Assembly (NCBI GenBank): GCA_012729375.1
Contig: JAAYDE010000135.1
Span: 20,271-84,270, forward strand
Direction of reading: 5' to 3'
Source of the DNA: Deltaproteobacteria bacterium
GTDB taxonomy: Bacteria; Desulfobacterota; Desulfuromonadia; Desulfuromonadales; JAAYDE01
DNA length: 64,000 nucleotides
Shown: piece by piece, positions 10,187 to 19,959 of the stretch
Layout: every line of letters begins with the position of its first letter
How positions within the stretch are numbered: position 1 is the stretch's first letter
Translations under genes and position numbers: made by a program
The notes under the pieces: model-generated
Databases searched by the model: none
The model's input: only the letters and a program-made list of their open reading frames with translations
Told to the model about the DNA's origin: nothing

Positions 10187-10576
10187 TCAACCCACATCCC
10201 GTTTGTCGATCAAACCCCTTTGCACACAGGCTTCGGCGGCCTCTCTGGCAACGCCCATTTTGACCCCGCCGCCGCTTTTACTGGCCAGATACCAGGCAAA
10301 CTGGCGGGCCCGGGGCATGGGGTTATGGCACAGCTCCAGATCCGGATTGAGGCGGACGGCGCTCAGCAGAGCATGGGGGGTCATGATGAGTTGGCAGCGG
10401 AATTCCACCGGCAGGATCTCCTCTCCGGGAGAAAAGGTCCGGCCGCAATGGGGGCAGATCCGGTCACCGGTGCGTTTGCCGAAAACCAATTCGTAGTTGA
10501 GTTTTCCTTCATGGCGGCAGGCCGCCTGCTTTTCCTGGGTAATCTGATAATTCATAATGATGGATGGACCGCTCAT
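10187..10576 (-). CDS. Hypothetical protein with CPHC zinc-ribbon-like motif
   Basis: Open frame with ICPHCGRTFSPGEEI; antisense frames less protein-like. Confidence 0.5.
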   Translation of the reverse strand: MSGPSIIMNYQITQEKQAACRHEGKLNYELVFGKRTGDRICPHCGRTFSPGEEILPVEFRCQLIMTPHALLSAVRLNPDLELCHNPMPRARQFAWYLASKSGGGVKMGVAREAAEACVQRGLIDKRDVG

Positions 10577-10664
10577 GGAAAGTTCCTCCGGGGTTTTTCC
10601 TGGTTGGTTTGGTGGCCGCCTAAACTAATAAACGCAGGAAGGATTTGTCAAGGCGGATGTGGTT

Positions 10665-12236
10665 TCAGGGGGTGAATCCAGGGGGCAGTCCGAGATGGTT
10701 TTCCGTTCCGCCGGGATATCCCTCGTGGGCCTGGAGGCGGATGTCGAGGCCGCTTTTGAGGCCTTCCCGGCGATGGTTGCTGTCGTTCAGGCGCAAGGCT
10801 CCGTCGGCGTTGACGACAATGGCTCTTGTGCCGGCGACCGGACACTCATGTTCGCAGTAGCCGCAGCCGCTGCAGCGGTTGGTGATCACTTCCGGAACCG
10901 CGTTGCCGATGCCGGGAACGCGTACCAGGACGATGGCAGCGAAGGGGCAGACTTCGTCGCAGACCAGACAGGCCCGCTCCTCCTGCCAGGCGAGGCAGCG
11001 CTTTTTATCGATCCGGGCGCTGCCGGGCCGCGCCCAGATCTTTTCCTCTGCCGTCAGGGGCAGGATGGCCGCCGTGGGACAGAACTGCCCGCAGCGGGCG
11101 CAGTCGGTGCGGCAGGGGCCGACAGCGGGGGTCAGCAGCGGGCTGAGGAGCGCTCTCCAGGGGCCGTCAAAGCCACTGGGCTGCAGGGTGTTGGTGGGGC
11201 AGACCGCCATGCACGCGCCGCAGCCGATGCAGCGGCGCAGAAAATGGATCTCGGGACGGGCGCCCGGCGGGCGCAGGGGAACAGAATCGGCAGCTTCCGG
11301 GACCCGGGTTGTCGACAACAGAAACCCGCCGCCGACCAGAGCGGCCGTGCCGCCGACCAAAAGGGTTCTTCTTCCCGGATCCGGGCAGCGGGACCCAGCC
11401 GGTTGGTGAAGGGAAAAAGAAAAGTTGATGGCGTGGACAGGACAGACCGCGGCGCAATGACGGCAGGTGATGCATTCGCCGTGACGGGTGATCCGGGGAT
11501 CCGTGCCGATGGCTTCCGTGGGGCAGGCTTTCCGGCAGCGTCCGCAGCGGATGCATTTCTCGGCAACCTGGCGGGTCAGCGCCGGCCGCTGAGCGGCGCA
11601 GGAGAAAAGGGCGCCTGCCGGACAGACCGCGCGGCACCAGAAACGGCGGGCGATCAACGTCCCTAGAAACGGCATCAAGGTGACAATCGCCAGGGGGAGG
11701 ATGGGGCTGTAGAACGGGGTGCGGATGTGGGCAAAGGTCAGCCATCCTCCGTCGCAGAGGGTACGCAGAAAATCGACGCCGAAGGCCGCACCCAGACGCA
11801 GAAGGGGTTCACCGAGAAGGGCGACCAGGCGGGTGGAGAGGGCCAGAGGCGCGAAGGCGAAAAGAAGCGAGAGTCCCCCGCAGGCGGCGCCGCACAGAAT
11901 CAGAAAAACGCCCGTTCGCACCAGGCTGATTTTGGGCAGAAAGCGATTTTGTCTCCGGGGCAGATGGTCGGCGAGATCGATGCAGGCGCCCAGGGGGCAG
12001 ATATGGCCGCAGAAGAAGCGGCCGAAGATAAGGGTGAGGACCAGCAGGACAAGGGCTCCCGCCATCCCCGCAAAGAGCGCGCGGGCCGCCAGTGCCGTCC
12101 CCAGCGAGGCCGCCGGATCGAGGGCGATGATCCGGCGCAGAAAATACTCGTCCGTGGTGAAGGAACCGGCCGCCACCAGGAGATGGATGAAGAGCAGGAC
12201 AGAGCAGGTCTGGAAGATTCTTTGACGGCGGATCAT
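10665..12236 (-). CDS. Membrane polyferredoxin (NapH-like TM part fused to several 4Fe-4S modules)
   Basis: TM N-terminus with FCGHICPLGACIDL and FWCRAVCPAGALFSC; downstream CIRCGRCRKACP, CITCRHCAAVCP, CIGCGACMAVCP, CSGCGYCEHECP. Confidence 0.85.
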   Translation of the reverse strand: MIRRQRIFQTCSVLLFIHLLVAAGSFTTDEYFLRRIIALDPAASLGTALAARALFAGMAGALVLLVLTLIFGRFFCGHICPLGACIDLADHLPRRQNRFLPKISLVRTGVFLILCGAACGGLSLLFAFAPLALSTRLVALLGEPLLRLGAAFGVDFLRTLCDGGWLTFAHIRTPFYSPILPLAIVTLMPFLGTLIARRFWCRAVCPAGALFSCAAQRPALTRQVAEKCIRCGRCRKACPTEAIGTDPRITRHGECITCRHCAAVCPVHAINFSFSLHQPAGSRCPDPGRRTLLVGGTAALVGGGFLLSTTRVPEAADSVPLRPPGARPEIHFLRRCIGCGACMAVCPTNTLQPSGFDGPWRALLSPLLTPAVGPCRTDCARCGQFCPTAAILPLTAEEKIWARPGSARIDKKRCLAWQEERACLVCDEVCPFAAIVLVRVPGIGNAVPEVITNRCSGCGYCEHECPVAGTRAIVVNADGALRLNDSNHRREGLKSGLDIRLQAHEGYPGGTENHLGLPPGFTP

Positions 12237-12245
12237 GTCCGAGGG

Positions 12246-13202
12246 TCAGGCCTTTCCTTCCACAACCGACAGGTTGGCGATGTCCATCCTCCCCAGTTTC
12301 CGCTCATGGGCGAGGCGGATGTGGCTCACCTGGGAGGCGTTCATCTTCCGGCCGTACCAACTGAAGCGCTCCACGGCCAGGGCGTCGGCGGCGACCATGT
12401 CGCGGGAGGCGATGACCGTCCGCGGTTGCAGCACCAGGCCCGGCCCGCCGGGTCCGTGACTGCTCAGGACGCGGGTGGCGTCGATCACCACCAGGTGGGG
12501 CTTGAGCAGGGAGGCGAGATCGACGATGGCCACATCGAGATCATGGTCGCGGTGCAGGGTGCCGCGGTTGGAGATCAGCCCCATCATTCCCTTCATGGAC
12601 AGGCTGACCCCGGTGCTGCCGTGGGATTTGGCCACGGGAACGGCGATCAGCACGTCGGCCTTGAGGACCTCGGTCATTACCTCGGTGGCCTTCAGGCTTT
12701 CCCCGTCGGCTATGGCGGCGGCGGAAAAGAGACGGCGGTTCTCCACGGCGTGGACGATATCCTCCCCGTCCAGGCGGCAGGCTTCCCTGATTCCTTCGAT
12801 GCAGCGTTCGGCGGGGCCCAAAGGGTTGTCGAGAACGCTGACCGATCCGGCTTTCGCTTCACGACAGAGGGAAACCAGTTCGCGGACCACCTGGGGGTGG
12901 GTTGTGGAGCCCCTTTCCGGGGGGCCGGAAAAACTCATGTTGGGTTTGATCACCACCCGGCTTCCCGGTTTGACGAACTGGCCGATACCGCCCAGCAGGC
13001 GAACCGCCTCTCGGGTCGCCGGGCCCGGATCGCCGACGGCGACGGCCAGATCGGGGGTCGCCGCCAGGGCTTGGGCGGAAAAAGGCAGGCCATGGAGCAG
13101 CGCCGCGGCAAAGCCAAGACCGCCGGCCTGCCAGGCGAGGAATTCCCGGCGGCTCATGAGAGGGCCGTGAAGACAAGGGGTGGTTTTTTTGGTCATGGGC
13201 AC
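12246..13202 (-). CDS. DUF362 domain protein with Tat-type signal (SRREFL)
   Basis: MSRREFLAWQAGGLGFAAALL; VVIKPNMSFSGPPERGSTTHPQVVRELV; SMKGMMGLI; adjacent to the polyferredoxin. Confidence 0.8.
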   Translation of the reverse strand: MPMTKKTTPCLHGPLMSRREFLAWQAGGLGFAAALLHGLPFSAQALAATPDLAVAVGDPGPATREAVRLLGGIGQFVKPGSRVVIKPNMSFSGPPERGSTTHPQVVRELVSLCREAKAGSVSVLDNPLGPAERCIEGIREACRLDGEDIVHAVENRRLFSAAAIADGESLKATEVMTEVLKADVLIAVPVAKSHGSTGVSLSMKGMMGLISNRGTLHRDHDLDVAIVDLASLLKPHLVVIDATRVLSSHGPGGPGLVLQPRTVIASRDMVAADALAVERFSWYGRKMNASQVSHIRLAHERKLGRMDIANLSVVEGKA

Positions 13203-13426
13203 CTCTGCTGGAAGTACTTGCGGATGACAGGCTGGCGGGGACTGCCCGCACAGATCACCGGAAAGGGTTTTCCGGGCCGGTTTTATTCCCTACATTCTAC
13301 CATCCTATGGCCATCGGCTCCCCTTCCTTTTGGGGATTGAAATAATCGCCCGGAAGATTATTTTATGCTATAGCGTTGATGTCAGCGGGAAAATCGGTCC
13401 GGAGACTAAAATGGAGAGGCGTCAGC

Positions 13427-14878
13427 ATGGCGAAAACGGCAAGGATGGGGGAAGACCGGCACCTGCCGGCAAGGATTCCCGATCTGGCACTCTATTTCGG
13501 CGGCGGGGCATGGCGCATCGGAAGCTTTTCCCCGCGTCTGGAAAAATTCCTGGGAAGGGATTGCGGCGACCGCGCCGTGGACGGTTTTTTTGCTGATTCG
13601 TCCCCTTCGCTTTCCGGGCTTGCCGAGGAGGTGGCCAGCCATGGTGAAGCCCTGCACAACATCCGGATCAGTCTGCAAGCCGGCAATTGGCAGACCACGG
13701 TCGTCGCCGAGATCCGCCCGTCCCGCGAGGAAGGAATCAGGCCACGGAAACAGGTGCAGTTTTTTTTCCGTGAAGCCATGGCAGCGGAGGTCGAATTGCC
13801 GCGGATTTTTCACGGCATGGTCGGAGTCAGCCCGCCGCTCTTGGATGTGTTTCGCAAAATCGAACTCTACGGGCCGACGGACGCTTCCGTGGTCGTCACC
13901 GGTGAAACCGGCACCGGCAAGGAACTGGTGGCCAGGGCGCTTCACGAGGAAAGCCCCCGGTCCGGCTGTCCTTTCGTGGCCGTCAACTGTTCGGCGATTT
14001 CCAAGGAATTGCTTGAGTCCGAGCTGTTCGGCCACGAAAAAGGTTCCTTCACAGGCGCCCTGCGCACCCATCGTGGACGTTTCGAGCGGGCCGACGGCGG
14101 CACCCTCTTCCTCGACGAGATCGGCGACATGCCCTTCGGCACCCAGGTCAAGCTGCTGCGGGTGCTGGAGAACCGCACCGTCGAGAGGGTCGGTTCCGAG
14201 CGGGAAATCCCCGTCGACGTGCGCCTCGTCTGCGCCACCAATGTGCCCCTCGAAAGGGCCGTCGCCGAGGGGCGTTTCCGCGCCGATCTCTACCATCGCC
14301 TGGCGGTGCTGCGCCTGCATCTGCCGCCCCTTCGCGACCGTCTCGATGACCTGCCTTTTCTGGTCGATTTTTTTCTTGCCGTCCTCAACCGCAAATATCA
14401 CCGCCAGGTGAAAAGGCTGACCCCCGAGGCGGTGAATTTCCTCCGTTCCTATCTGTGGCCCGGCAATATCCGCGAACTGCGCAATGTTCTAGAGCGCGTG
14501 GTGGTGGAAACGGAAGGGGAGGTCATCGGCGCCCGGGCCTTCCGGGAGTGGACCCTGGAAAGGCAACACCTGAGTCCCGACCGCTGGGAAGAGGTGCGCC
14601 TTTCCCCGGCTTCGCAAACCGCCATCATCCCTCCATATCCCGCTCCCTCCGAACGGCCGCTGCTGACTTCCGGCCCGCGGGATGCCTTTCCTGCGGAACA
14701 AGGCAATCATTCCTACCCGGCTCCCGGTGTCGAGCTCAATCCCGAAACCATCCGCCGCGCCTACCGGGAGGCGGCCGGAAACATCTCCCTGGCCGCCCGC
14801 CTTCTCGGTGTCCACCGCGCCACCCTGTACCGCCATCTCAAAAAGCTGGGTCTGGAACGCCACGACCTCGCTGACTGA
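13427..14878 (+). CDS. Sigma54-dependent enhancer-binding protein (sensor-AAA+-Fis HTH)
   Basis: GETGTGKELVARALH, ESELFGHEKGSFTGA, GGTLFLDEIGDMP, FRADLYHRL; C-terminal NISLAARLLGVHRATLYRHLKKLGL. Confidence 0.92.
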   Translation: MAKTARMGEDRHLPARIPDLALYFGGGAWRIGSFSPRLEKFLGRDCGDRAVDGFFADSSPSLSGLAEEVASHGEALHNIRISLQAGNWQTTVVAEIRPSREEGIRPRKQVQFFFREAMAAEVELPRIFHGMVGVSPPLLDVFRKIELYGPTDASVVVTGETGTGKELVARALHEESPRSGCPFVAVNCSAISKELLESELFGHEKGSFTGALRTHRGRFERADGGTLFLDEIGDMPFGTQVKLLRVLENRTVERVGSEREIPVDVRLVCATNVPLERAVAEGRFRADLYHRLAVLRLHLPPLRDRLDDLPFLVDFFLAVLNRKYHRQVKRLTPEAVNFLRSYLWPGNIRELRNVLERVVVETEGEVIGARAFREWTLERQHLSPDRWEEVRLSPASQTAIIPPYPAPSERPLLTSGPRDAFPAEQGNHSYPAPGVELNPETIRRAYREAAGNISLAARLLGVHRATLYRHLKKLGLERHDLAD

Positions 14879-14937
14879 TCCCTTGGCCGTGGCGCTCCGC
14901 CGCCCCTTTTCCAACTCGTTTCCCCTGCGCCACCCAA

Positions 14938-14984
14938 GCGACGTCGCAGCTGTCGCAGGGCGACACGGCAGACTGTCGCAGGGC
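14938..14984. repeat. Cluster of GTCGC inverted/direct repeats (candidate enhancer sites)
   Basis: GCGACGTCGC (14938-14947), TGTCGCaggGCGACA (14951-14965), TGTCGCAGGGC (14974-14984). Confidence 0.6.
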
Positions 14985-15049
14985 TTTTTTCTGCTTCTTG
15001 TGAGTTTCATAAATAATTGAAATTGTTGAAATAAAATTTTTCAGTTGGA

Positions 15050-15066
15050 TTGGCATGAAGGTTGGA
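15050..15066 (+). promoter_or_regulatory. Candidate sigma54 (-24/-12) promoter for hsp20-hsp20-clpB
   Basis: TTGGCATGAAGGTTGGA: close to TTGGCACG-N4-TTGCA, but -12 is GG rather than GC. Confidence 0.4.
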
Positions 15067-15133
15067 ATAAGGAGATGACAGGAATCAAGCGGAGGAACCA
15101 TTCAACAACCACCTGAAGCAAAGGAGAGGGAAT

Positions 15134-15586
15134 ATGAATCACTGGGATCTGTTAGTGGAAATGGACAACATGAGAAGGGAAATGGATGACATTTTCAGAA
15201 GGATGGACTTCGGCCGGCGATATCGGGATCGGGCCTTCTTTCCGGAACTGGCTTACCGCGACATCCCCCGGATCAATATCTCCCAGGATGCCGAAAACGT
15301 CTATCTGAGCGCCCTCCTGCCCGGCGTCGAGGCGGAAAATCTGCAGATGAACGTACTGAAAAACACCCTGACCCTGACCGGCGAGCGTAAGGAACTCATG
15401 GAGAGAGGGGAGAAAAGGGTATTTCACCGCAAGGAACGGGGAGCCGGCAAATTCCTGCGCACCATCGAGCTTCCCTTTGAAGTGGATGCCGCCAAAGCGG
15501 TGGCAGAACTCAAGGACGGAGTTCTGACGGTCACCCTTCCCAAGGCCGAGGAAGCCAAACCCAAGCGGGTTCTGCTCAAGGCCTGA
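15134..15586 (+). CDS. Hsp20/alpha-crystallin small heat shock protein
   Basis: NISQDAENVYLSALLPGVEAENLQMNVLKNTLTLTGERK...DGVLTVTLPKAEEAKPKRVLLKA. Confidence 0.92.
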   Translation: MNHWDLLVEMDNMRREMDDIFRRMDFGRRYRDRAFFPELAYRDIPRINISQDAENVYLSALLPGVEAENLQMNVLKNTLTLTGERKELMERGEKRVFHRKERGAGKFLRTIELPFEVDAAKAVAELKDGVLTVTLPKAEEAKPKRVLLKA

Positions 15587-15628
15587 CGGAAAGAAACCGG
15601 AACCAATATTAACCCCAGGAGATGAAAT

Positions 15629-16033
15629 ATGAACGGAAAAGAAATCGCCGCCCGTGACATGGGAGAAATCAACAAAGCCGAAGAAACCCGCAATCAAAGA
15701 AACTTCATCGTGCCCCCGGTGGACATTGTGGAGGACGAAGAGGATCTGGTTTTGGTTGCCGACATGCCCGGAGTGGACAAGGAGCGCATCACCATCGATA
15801 TCGAAAATGATATACTGACCATCAAAGGACAGGTCGCTCTTCCCCTTCGGGGGCAGGGGGAACTGACTCATCAGGAATACGAGCCGCGGGATTATCACCG
15901 CCGCTTCCAGCTTCTGGAGGGGATCAATCAGGATGCCGCCAAGGCTGAATACACCGATGGGGTGCTGGTCCTCCGGCTTCCCAAGGCCGAAGCGGCCAAG
16001 CCGCGTCAGATCAGGATCGAATCCAGGAACTGA
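15629..16033 (+). CDS. Hsp20/alpha-crystallin small heat shock protein (second copy)
   Basis: PPVDIVEDEEDLVLVADMPGVDKERITIDIENDILTIKGQV...DGVLVLRLPKAEAAKPRQIRIESRN. Confidence 0.92.
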   Translation: MNGKEIAARDMGEINKAEETRNQRNFIVPPVDIVEDEEDLVLVADMPGVDKERITIDIENDILTIKGQVALPLRGQGELTHQEYEPRDYHRRFQLLEGINQDAAKAEYTDGVLVLRLPKAEAAKPRQIRIESRN

Positions 16034-16055
16034 TCATTGACGATGAACCACTGTG

Positions 16056-16083
16056 AAGCCCGGAGGAAGCCTTCTCCGGGCTT
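16056..16083 (+). other. Intercistronic hairpin without a U-tract, between hsp20 and clpB
   Basis: AAGCCCGGAG-GAAGCCTT-CTCCGGGCTT, followed by TATGG. Confidence 0.7.
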
Positions 16084-16112
16084 TATGGTATGAAAGGGAA
16101 GGAGCCTTTTAC

Positions 16113-18743
16113 ATGAATATCAACAAAATGACGGAAAAGACCCAGGAAGCTCTGCAGACGGCGCAAACCAGGGCCGTCAAGTTCGGTCATGCCGAAATCG
16201 ACGGCGAGCATCTGCTGGGGGCCCTTCTGGAACAGCAGGGAGGACTGGTCCCCCGTCTTCTCGACAAGATCGGCGTGCCTGCCCAGGCTCTTTCCGAAGC
16301 TGTCCACAAGGAATTGTCCCGGCGCCCCTCGGTTTCGGGGCCGGGCGTCGAGGCGGGCCGGGTCTATATCACCCAGCGCTTGAGTAAACTGTTGGCCCGC
16401 GCCGAGGATGAAGCGGCCCATCTCAAGGATGAATACGTGAGTGTCGAGCATGTGCTGCTGGCGTTTTGCGACGAGGAGGAGAAGACTCCCAGCGGCCGTC
16501 TTTTTCATCAGTTCAATATCCGCAAAGAGCGGCTTCTCGAAGTTCTGGCCCAGGTGCGGGGCCATCAGCGGGTCACCAGTCCCGATCCCGAGGGCACCTA
16601 CGAGGCCCTGGAGAAGTACGGGCGGGATCTGGTCCAGGAGGTGAAAAAGGGCAAGCTCGATCCCGTCATCGGCCGCGACGATGAGATTCGCCGCGTTGTC
16701 CGCATTCTCTCCCGCAAGACTAAGAACAACCCGGTCCTGATCGGTGAGCCTGGGGTCGGCAAGACCGCCGTCGTCGAGGGGTTGGCTCACCGCATCGTGC
16801 GCGGCGATGTCCCCGAAGGGCTGAAGGAAAAAACCCTTTTCGCCCTCGACATGGGGGCGCTGATCGCCGGCGCTAAATACCGGGGTGAATTCGAGGAGCG
16901 CCTCAAGGCCGTTCTCAACGAGATCAAGGAGAGCAGCGGGCGCATCCTGCTGTTCATCGATGAACTGCACACCATCGTCGGCGCCGGCAAGGCCGAAGGG
17001 GCGATGGACGCGGGCAACATGCTCAAGCCGATGCTCGCCCGGGGAGAGTTGCACTGCATCGGTGCCACCACCCTCGACGAGTACCGCAGGTACATCGAGA
17101 AGGATACCGCCCTGGAGCGCCGTTTCCAGCCGGTCCTGGTGGACGAGCCGGATGTGGAGGACACGATCAGCATTCTGCGCGGCCTCAAGGAGCGTTTCGA
17201 GGTTCATCATGGCGTGCGCATTCAGGACAATGCCCTGGTGGCCGCGGCCACTTTAAGCCAGCGCTACATCACCGACCGTTTCCTGCCCGATAAGGCAATC
17301 GACCTCGTGGACGAAGCCTGTGCCATGATCCGCACCGAAATCGATTCGCTGCCGGCGGAACTCGACGCCGTGACCCGGCGCGTCATGCAGTTGGAAATCG
17401 AAGAGGCCGCCCTGACCAAGGAGAAAGACATAGCCAGCAAGGAAAGGCTCCAAGCGCTACGCAAGGAGCTGGCCGAACAGAAACACGAGGCCGACCGCCT
17501 GCGGACGCAATGGAGTACTGAAAAAGAGGAGATCGGCAAGGTCCAGAAGGTGCGTGAGGAGATCGAAAAGGTCAACCAGCAGATCATACTGGCGGAACGG
17601 AATGCCGACCTGAACCGGGCCGCGGAGTTGAAATACGGCCGCCTTCCCGACCTGGAAAAGGAGCTGAAGCGGTATGAGGAACGCGGCGGCTCCGAAGGAC
17701 CCAAACTGCTCCGCGAAGAGGTGGCCGAGGAGGAGATCGCCGACATCGTTTCCCGGTGGACGGGCATTCCCGTCACCCGTCTCGTGGAAGGGGAACGGGA
17801 GAAGCTGCTCAAACTCGACAAGGTCCTCCATCAGCGCGTGGTCGGCCAGGAGGAAGCGGTGCAACTGGTGACGGATGCCATCATCCGCGCCCGTTCCGGC
17901 ATCAAGGATCCGCGGCGCCCCATCGGCTCCTTTATCTTCCTCGGGCCCACCGGCGTCGGCAAGACCGAACTGGCCAAGAGCCTGGCCGAGACCCTCTTCG
18001 ACAGCGAGGAGCACATGGTGCGCATCGACATGTCCGAGTACATGGAAAAACACACCGTCAGCCGCCTCCTGGGCGCCCCTCCCGGCTACGTGGGCTATGA
18101 AGAAGGGGGGCAGCTGACCGAAGCGGTGCGCCGCAAACCCTATTCGGTGATCCTTTTCGACGAGATCGAAAAGGCCCACAACGATGTCTTCAACGTCCTG
18201 TTGCAGATTCTGGACGACGGGCGGGTCACCGACGCCCAGGGGCGTACCGTCGATTTCAAGAACACGGTGATCATCATGACCTCCAATATCGGCAGTCAGT
18301 ATCTTCTGGAAGGCGTCTCCGAGGATGGCACGATCCGCGAGCCGGCCCGCAAGGCCGTCATGGGGGAACTGCGGCGCAACTTCCGCCCCGAGTTTCTCAA
18401 CCGGGTGGATGACATTGTGCTCTTCAAGCCTCTCTCCCGGGAGGAAATCGGACGTATTGTCGATCTGCTGGTGGCCGACCTGCGCAAGCGCCTCGACAAC
18501 CGTCGCCTCAAGCTTCATCTTAGCGACGGCGCCGTCGATTTCATTGTCCGCTCCTCCTACGATCCGGTTTTCGGCGCCCGGCCCTTGAAGCGCTTTCTCC
18601 AGCATCAACTGGAAACCCGCATCGGCCGTGCCCTGATTGCCGGTGATATAGGCGACGGTGAAGAGATCGTCGTCGATGAAATAGGCGGTGAATTGGCCGT
18701 CACCCATCACCTGCCGGAAGAAAGTCAGGAAGAAAAAGAATGA
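16113..18743 (+). CDS. clpB: ATP-dependent chaperone ClpB
   Basis: Two AAA+ modules ([30 protein letters not shown]) with coiled-coil middle domain. Confidence 0.95.
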   Translation: MNINKMTEKTQEALQTAQTRAVKFGHAEIDGEHLLGALLEQQGGLVPRLLDKIGVPAQALSEAVHKELSRRPSVSGPGVEAGRVYITQRLSKLLARAEDEAAHLKDEYVSVEHVLLAFCDEEEKTPSGRLFHQFNIRKERLLEVLAQVRGHQRVTSPDPEGTYEALEKYGRDLVQEVKKGKLDPVIGRDDEIRRVVRILSRKTKNNPVLIGEPGVGKTAVVEGLAHRIVRGDVPEGLKEKTLFALDMGALIAGAKYRGEFEERLKAVLNEIKESSGRILLFIDELHTIVGAGKAEGAMDAGNMLKPMLARGELHCIGATTLDEYRRYIEKDTALERRFQPVLVDEPDVEDTISILRGLKERFEVHHGVRIQDNALVAAATLSQRYITDRFLPDKAIDLVDEACAMIRTEIDSLPAELDAVTRRVMQLEIEEAALTKEKDIASKERLQALRKELAEQKHEADRLRTQWSTEKEEIGKVQKVREEIEKVNQQIILAERNADLNRAAELKYGRLPDLEKELKRYEERGGSEGPKLLREEVAEEEIADIVSRWTGIPVTRLVEGEREKLLKLDKVLHQRVVGQEEAVQLVTDAIIRARSGIKDPRRPIGSFIFLGPTGVGKTELAKSLAETLFDSEEHMVRIDMSEYMEKHTVSRLLGAPPGYVGYEEGGQLTEAVRRKPYSVILFDEIEKAHNDVFNVLLQILDDGRVTDAQGRTVDFKNTVIIMTSNIGSQYLLEGVSEDGTIREPARKAVMGELRRNFRPEFLNRVDDIVLFKPLSREEIGRIVDLLVADLRKRLDNRRLKLHLSDGAVDFIVRSSYDPVFGARPLKRFLQHQLETRIGRALIAGDIGDGEEIVVDEIGGELAVTHHLPEESQEEKE

Positions 18744-18795
18744 AAAATATTATTTCGTAACTTTTTGACAAATGTATGGCATGTACATAAAAAAA

Positions 18796-18823
18796 TTGCT
18801 TTTTAGGAAAAGATACGTATAAT
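18796..18823 (+). promoter_or_regulatory. sigma70-type promoter (TTGCTT-N16-TATAAT) upstream of the thioredoxin-like gene
   Basis: TTGCTT 18796-18801, TATAAT 18818-18823; inverted repeat TTACT-N5-AGTAA 18826-18840 just downstream. Confidence 0.55.
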
Positions 18824-18864
18824 GATTACTAAAAAAGTAACTAATTTTTCCGAAAGGGGGTGCC

Positions 18865-19140
18865 ATGCGCATAGATATTCTTTGTCGACCGGAAAACGGC
18901 GAAAAATGCAAGCAGGTGGAGTACAATGTCCGCGAAGCTCTTGCCAATGCCGGAGTCGAGGCCGAAGTCCATCTCTTCAGGGATCGGCGCAAAATGATCG
19001 ATAATCGGGTTTATGTCTCCCCGGCACTGCTGATCGACGACCATGTCAGGGTCGCAGGAAGGGTGCCCGGTGTGGCGGAGATAGAGGATATGATAGCCGA
19101 AAGGCCCCGTTTCCGCAGACGCCTGCAGAAAGTGGCCTGA
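18865..19140 (+). CDS. Small thioredoxin-fold-like protein
   Basis: MRIDILCRPENGEKCKQVEYNVREALANAGVEAEVHLF...VYVSPALLIDDHVRVAGRVP; resembles thioredoxin-like redox proteins. Confidence 0.6.
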   Translation: MRIDILCRPENGEKCKQVEYNVREALANAGVEAEVHLFRDRRKMIDNRVYVSPALLIDDHVRVAGRVPGVAEIEDMIAERPRFRRRLQKVA

Positions 19141-19182
19141 CTCCACATAGCGACTGGTCAATAAAACTTTTTATCCCCAAGG

Positions 19183-19219
19183 AAAAGCCCCGTTCATCTC
19201 CGTGAACGGGGCTTTTTTT
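19183..19219. terminator. Intrinsic terminator between converging genes
   Basis: AAAAGCCCCGTTCA-TCTCCG-TGAACGGGGCTTTTTTT. Confidence 0.9.
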
Positions 19220-19910
19220 ATCGGGACGGCGGATCGTTGTTGATTTCTTTGGCCAGATCGGTTTTGTGGCGGACGATTTCGCCGTCGGTCAGGTAAATGA
19301 CGTCCTCGGCGATATTGGTGGCGTAATCAGCGATTCTTTCGAGATGGCGGGAAACGCCCAGATAGCTGATGACCGCCGAAAAATCCTCCGGGTTCCGGAT
19401 CAGCGCCTGGCGCACCAGTTCATAGGTTTCCCGGTGGAGGGTGTCGACTTCCTCGTCGAGGATGATGACCCGCCGGGCCAGGTCCGGTTCCAGCCGGACC
19501 AGGGAATCGAGGCTTTTGCGCAGCATCCGGTCGACGAGATTCCCCATGTGGACAAAATCGAAGGGGACAGGGATCGGTGGTTCCTTGGCAATGGCCATTG
19601 CCCGCTCGGCGATATTGACGGCCAAATCGGCGATCCTCTCAAGATCGTTATTGATTTTCAGAATGCTGACGATGAAGCGGAGGTCGCCGGCTACAGGCTG
19701 ATAAAGAGCGAGGATCTTCAGACAGTCCTCTTCGAGGTCCACTTCCATGCTGTCGATCTCCGAGTCGCGCTCGATCAGTTTTGCGGCCAGAGAGAGATCC
19801 ATTTTCTTCAGGGACAGCAAGGATTTCTGAAATATGTCTTCGACCTCGGAGCAGAGGGAGAGGATGGTTTGCTTGAGGCGGTCGAGTTCACGGGAGAGCA
19901 GAATCTGCAT
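19218..19910 (-). CDS. phoU: Phosphate signalling protein PhoU
   Basis: PhoU helical repeats with ERDSEIDSMEVDLEEDCLKILALYQPVAGDLRFIVSILKINNDLERIADLAVNIAERA. Confidence 0.93.
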   Translation of the reverse strand: MQILLSRELDRLKQTILSLCSEVEDIFQKSLLSLKKMDLSLAAKLIERDSEIDSMEVDLEEDCLKILALYQPVAGDLRFIVSILKINNDLERIADLAVNIAERAMAIAKEPPIPVPFDFVHMGNLVDRMLRKSLDSLVRLEPDLARRVIILDEEVDTLHRETYELVRQALIRNPEDFSAVISYLGVSRHLERIADYATNIAEDVIYLTDGEIVRHKTDLAKEINNDPPSR

Positions 19911-19959
19911 GGCTGGTTTCCTGGGTTGAAATGGAAAATTGAAGCGGCGGCGGGAAGAA

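Noticed and set aside
11727-13340. 537-aa plus-strand ORF spanning the polyferredoxin and DUF362 genes
   Set aside because: It crosses two well-supported minus-strand genes and has no recognisable domain
17457-18710. 417-aa minus-strand ORF inside clpB
   Set aside because: Antisense shadow of a highly conserved gene
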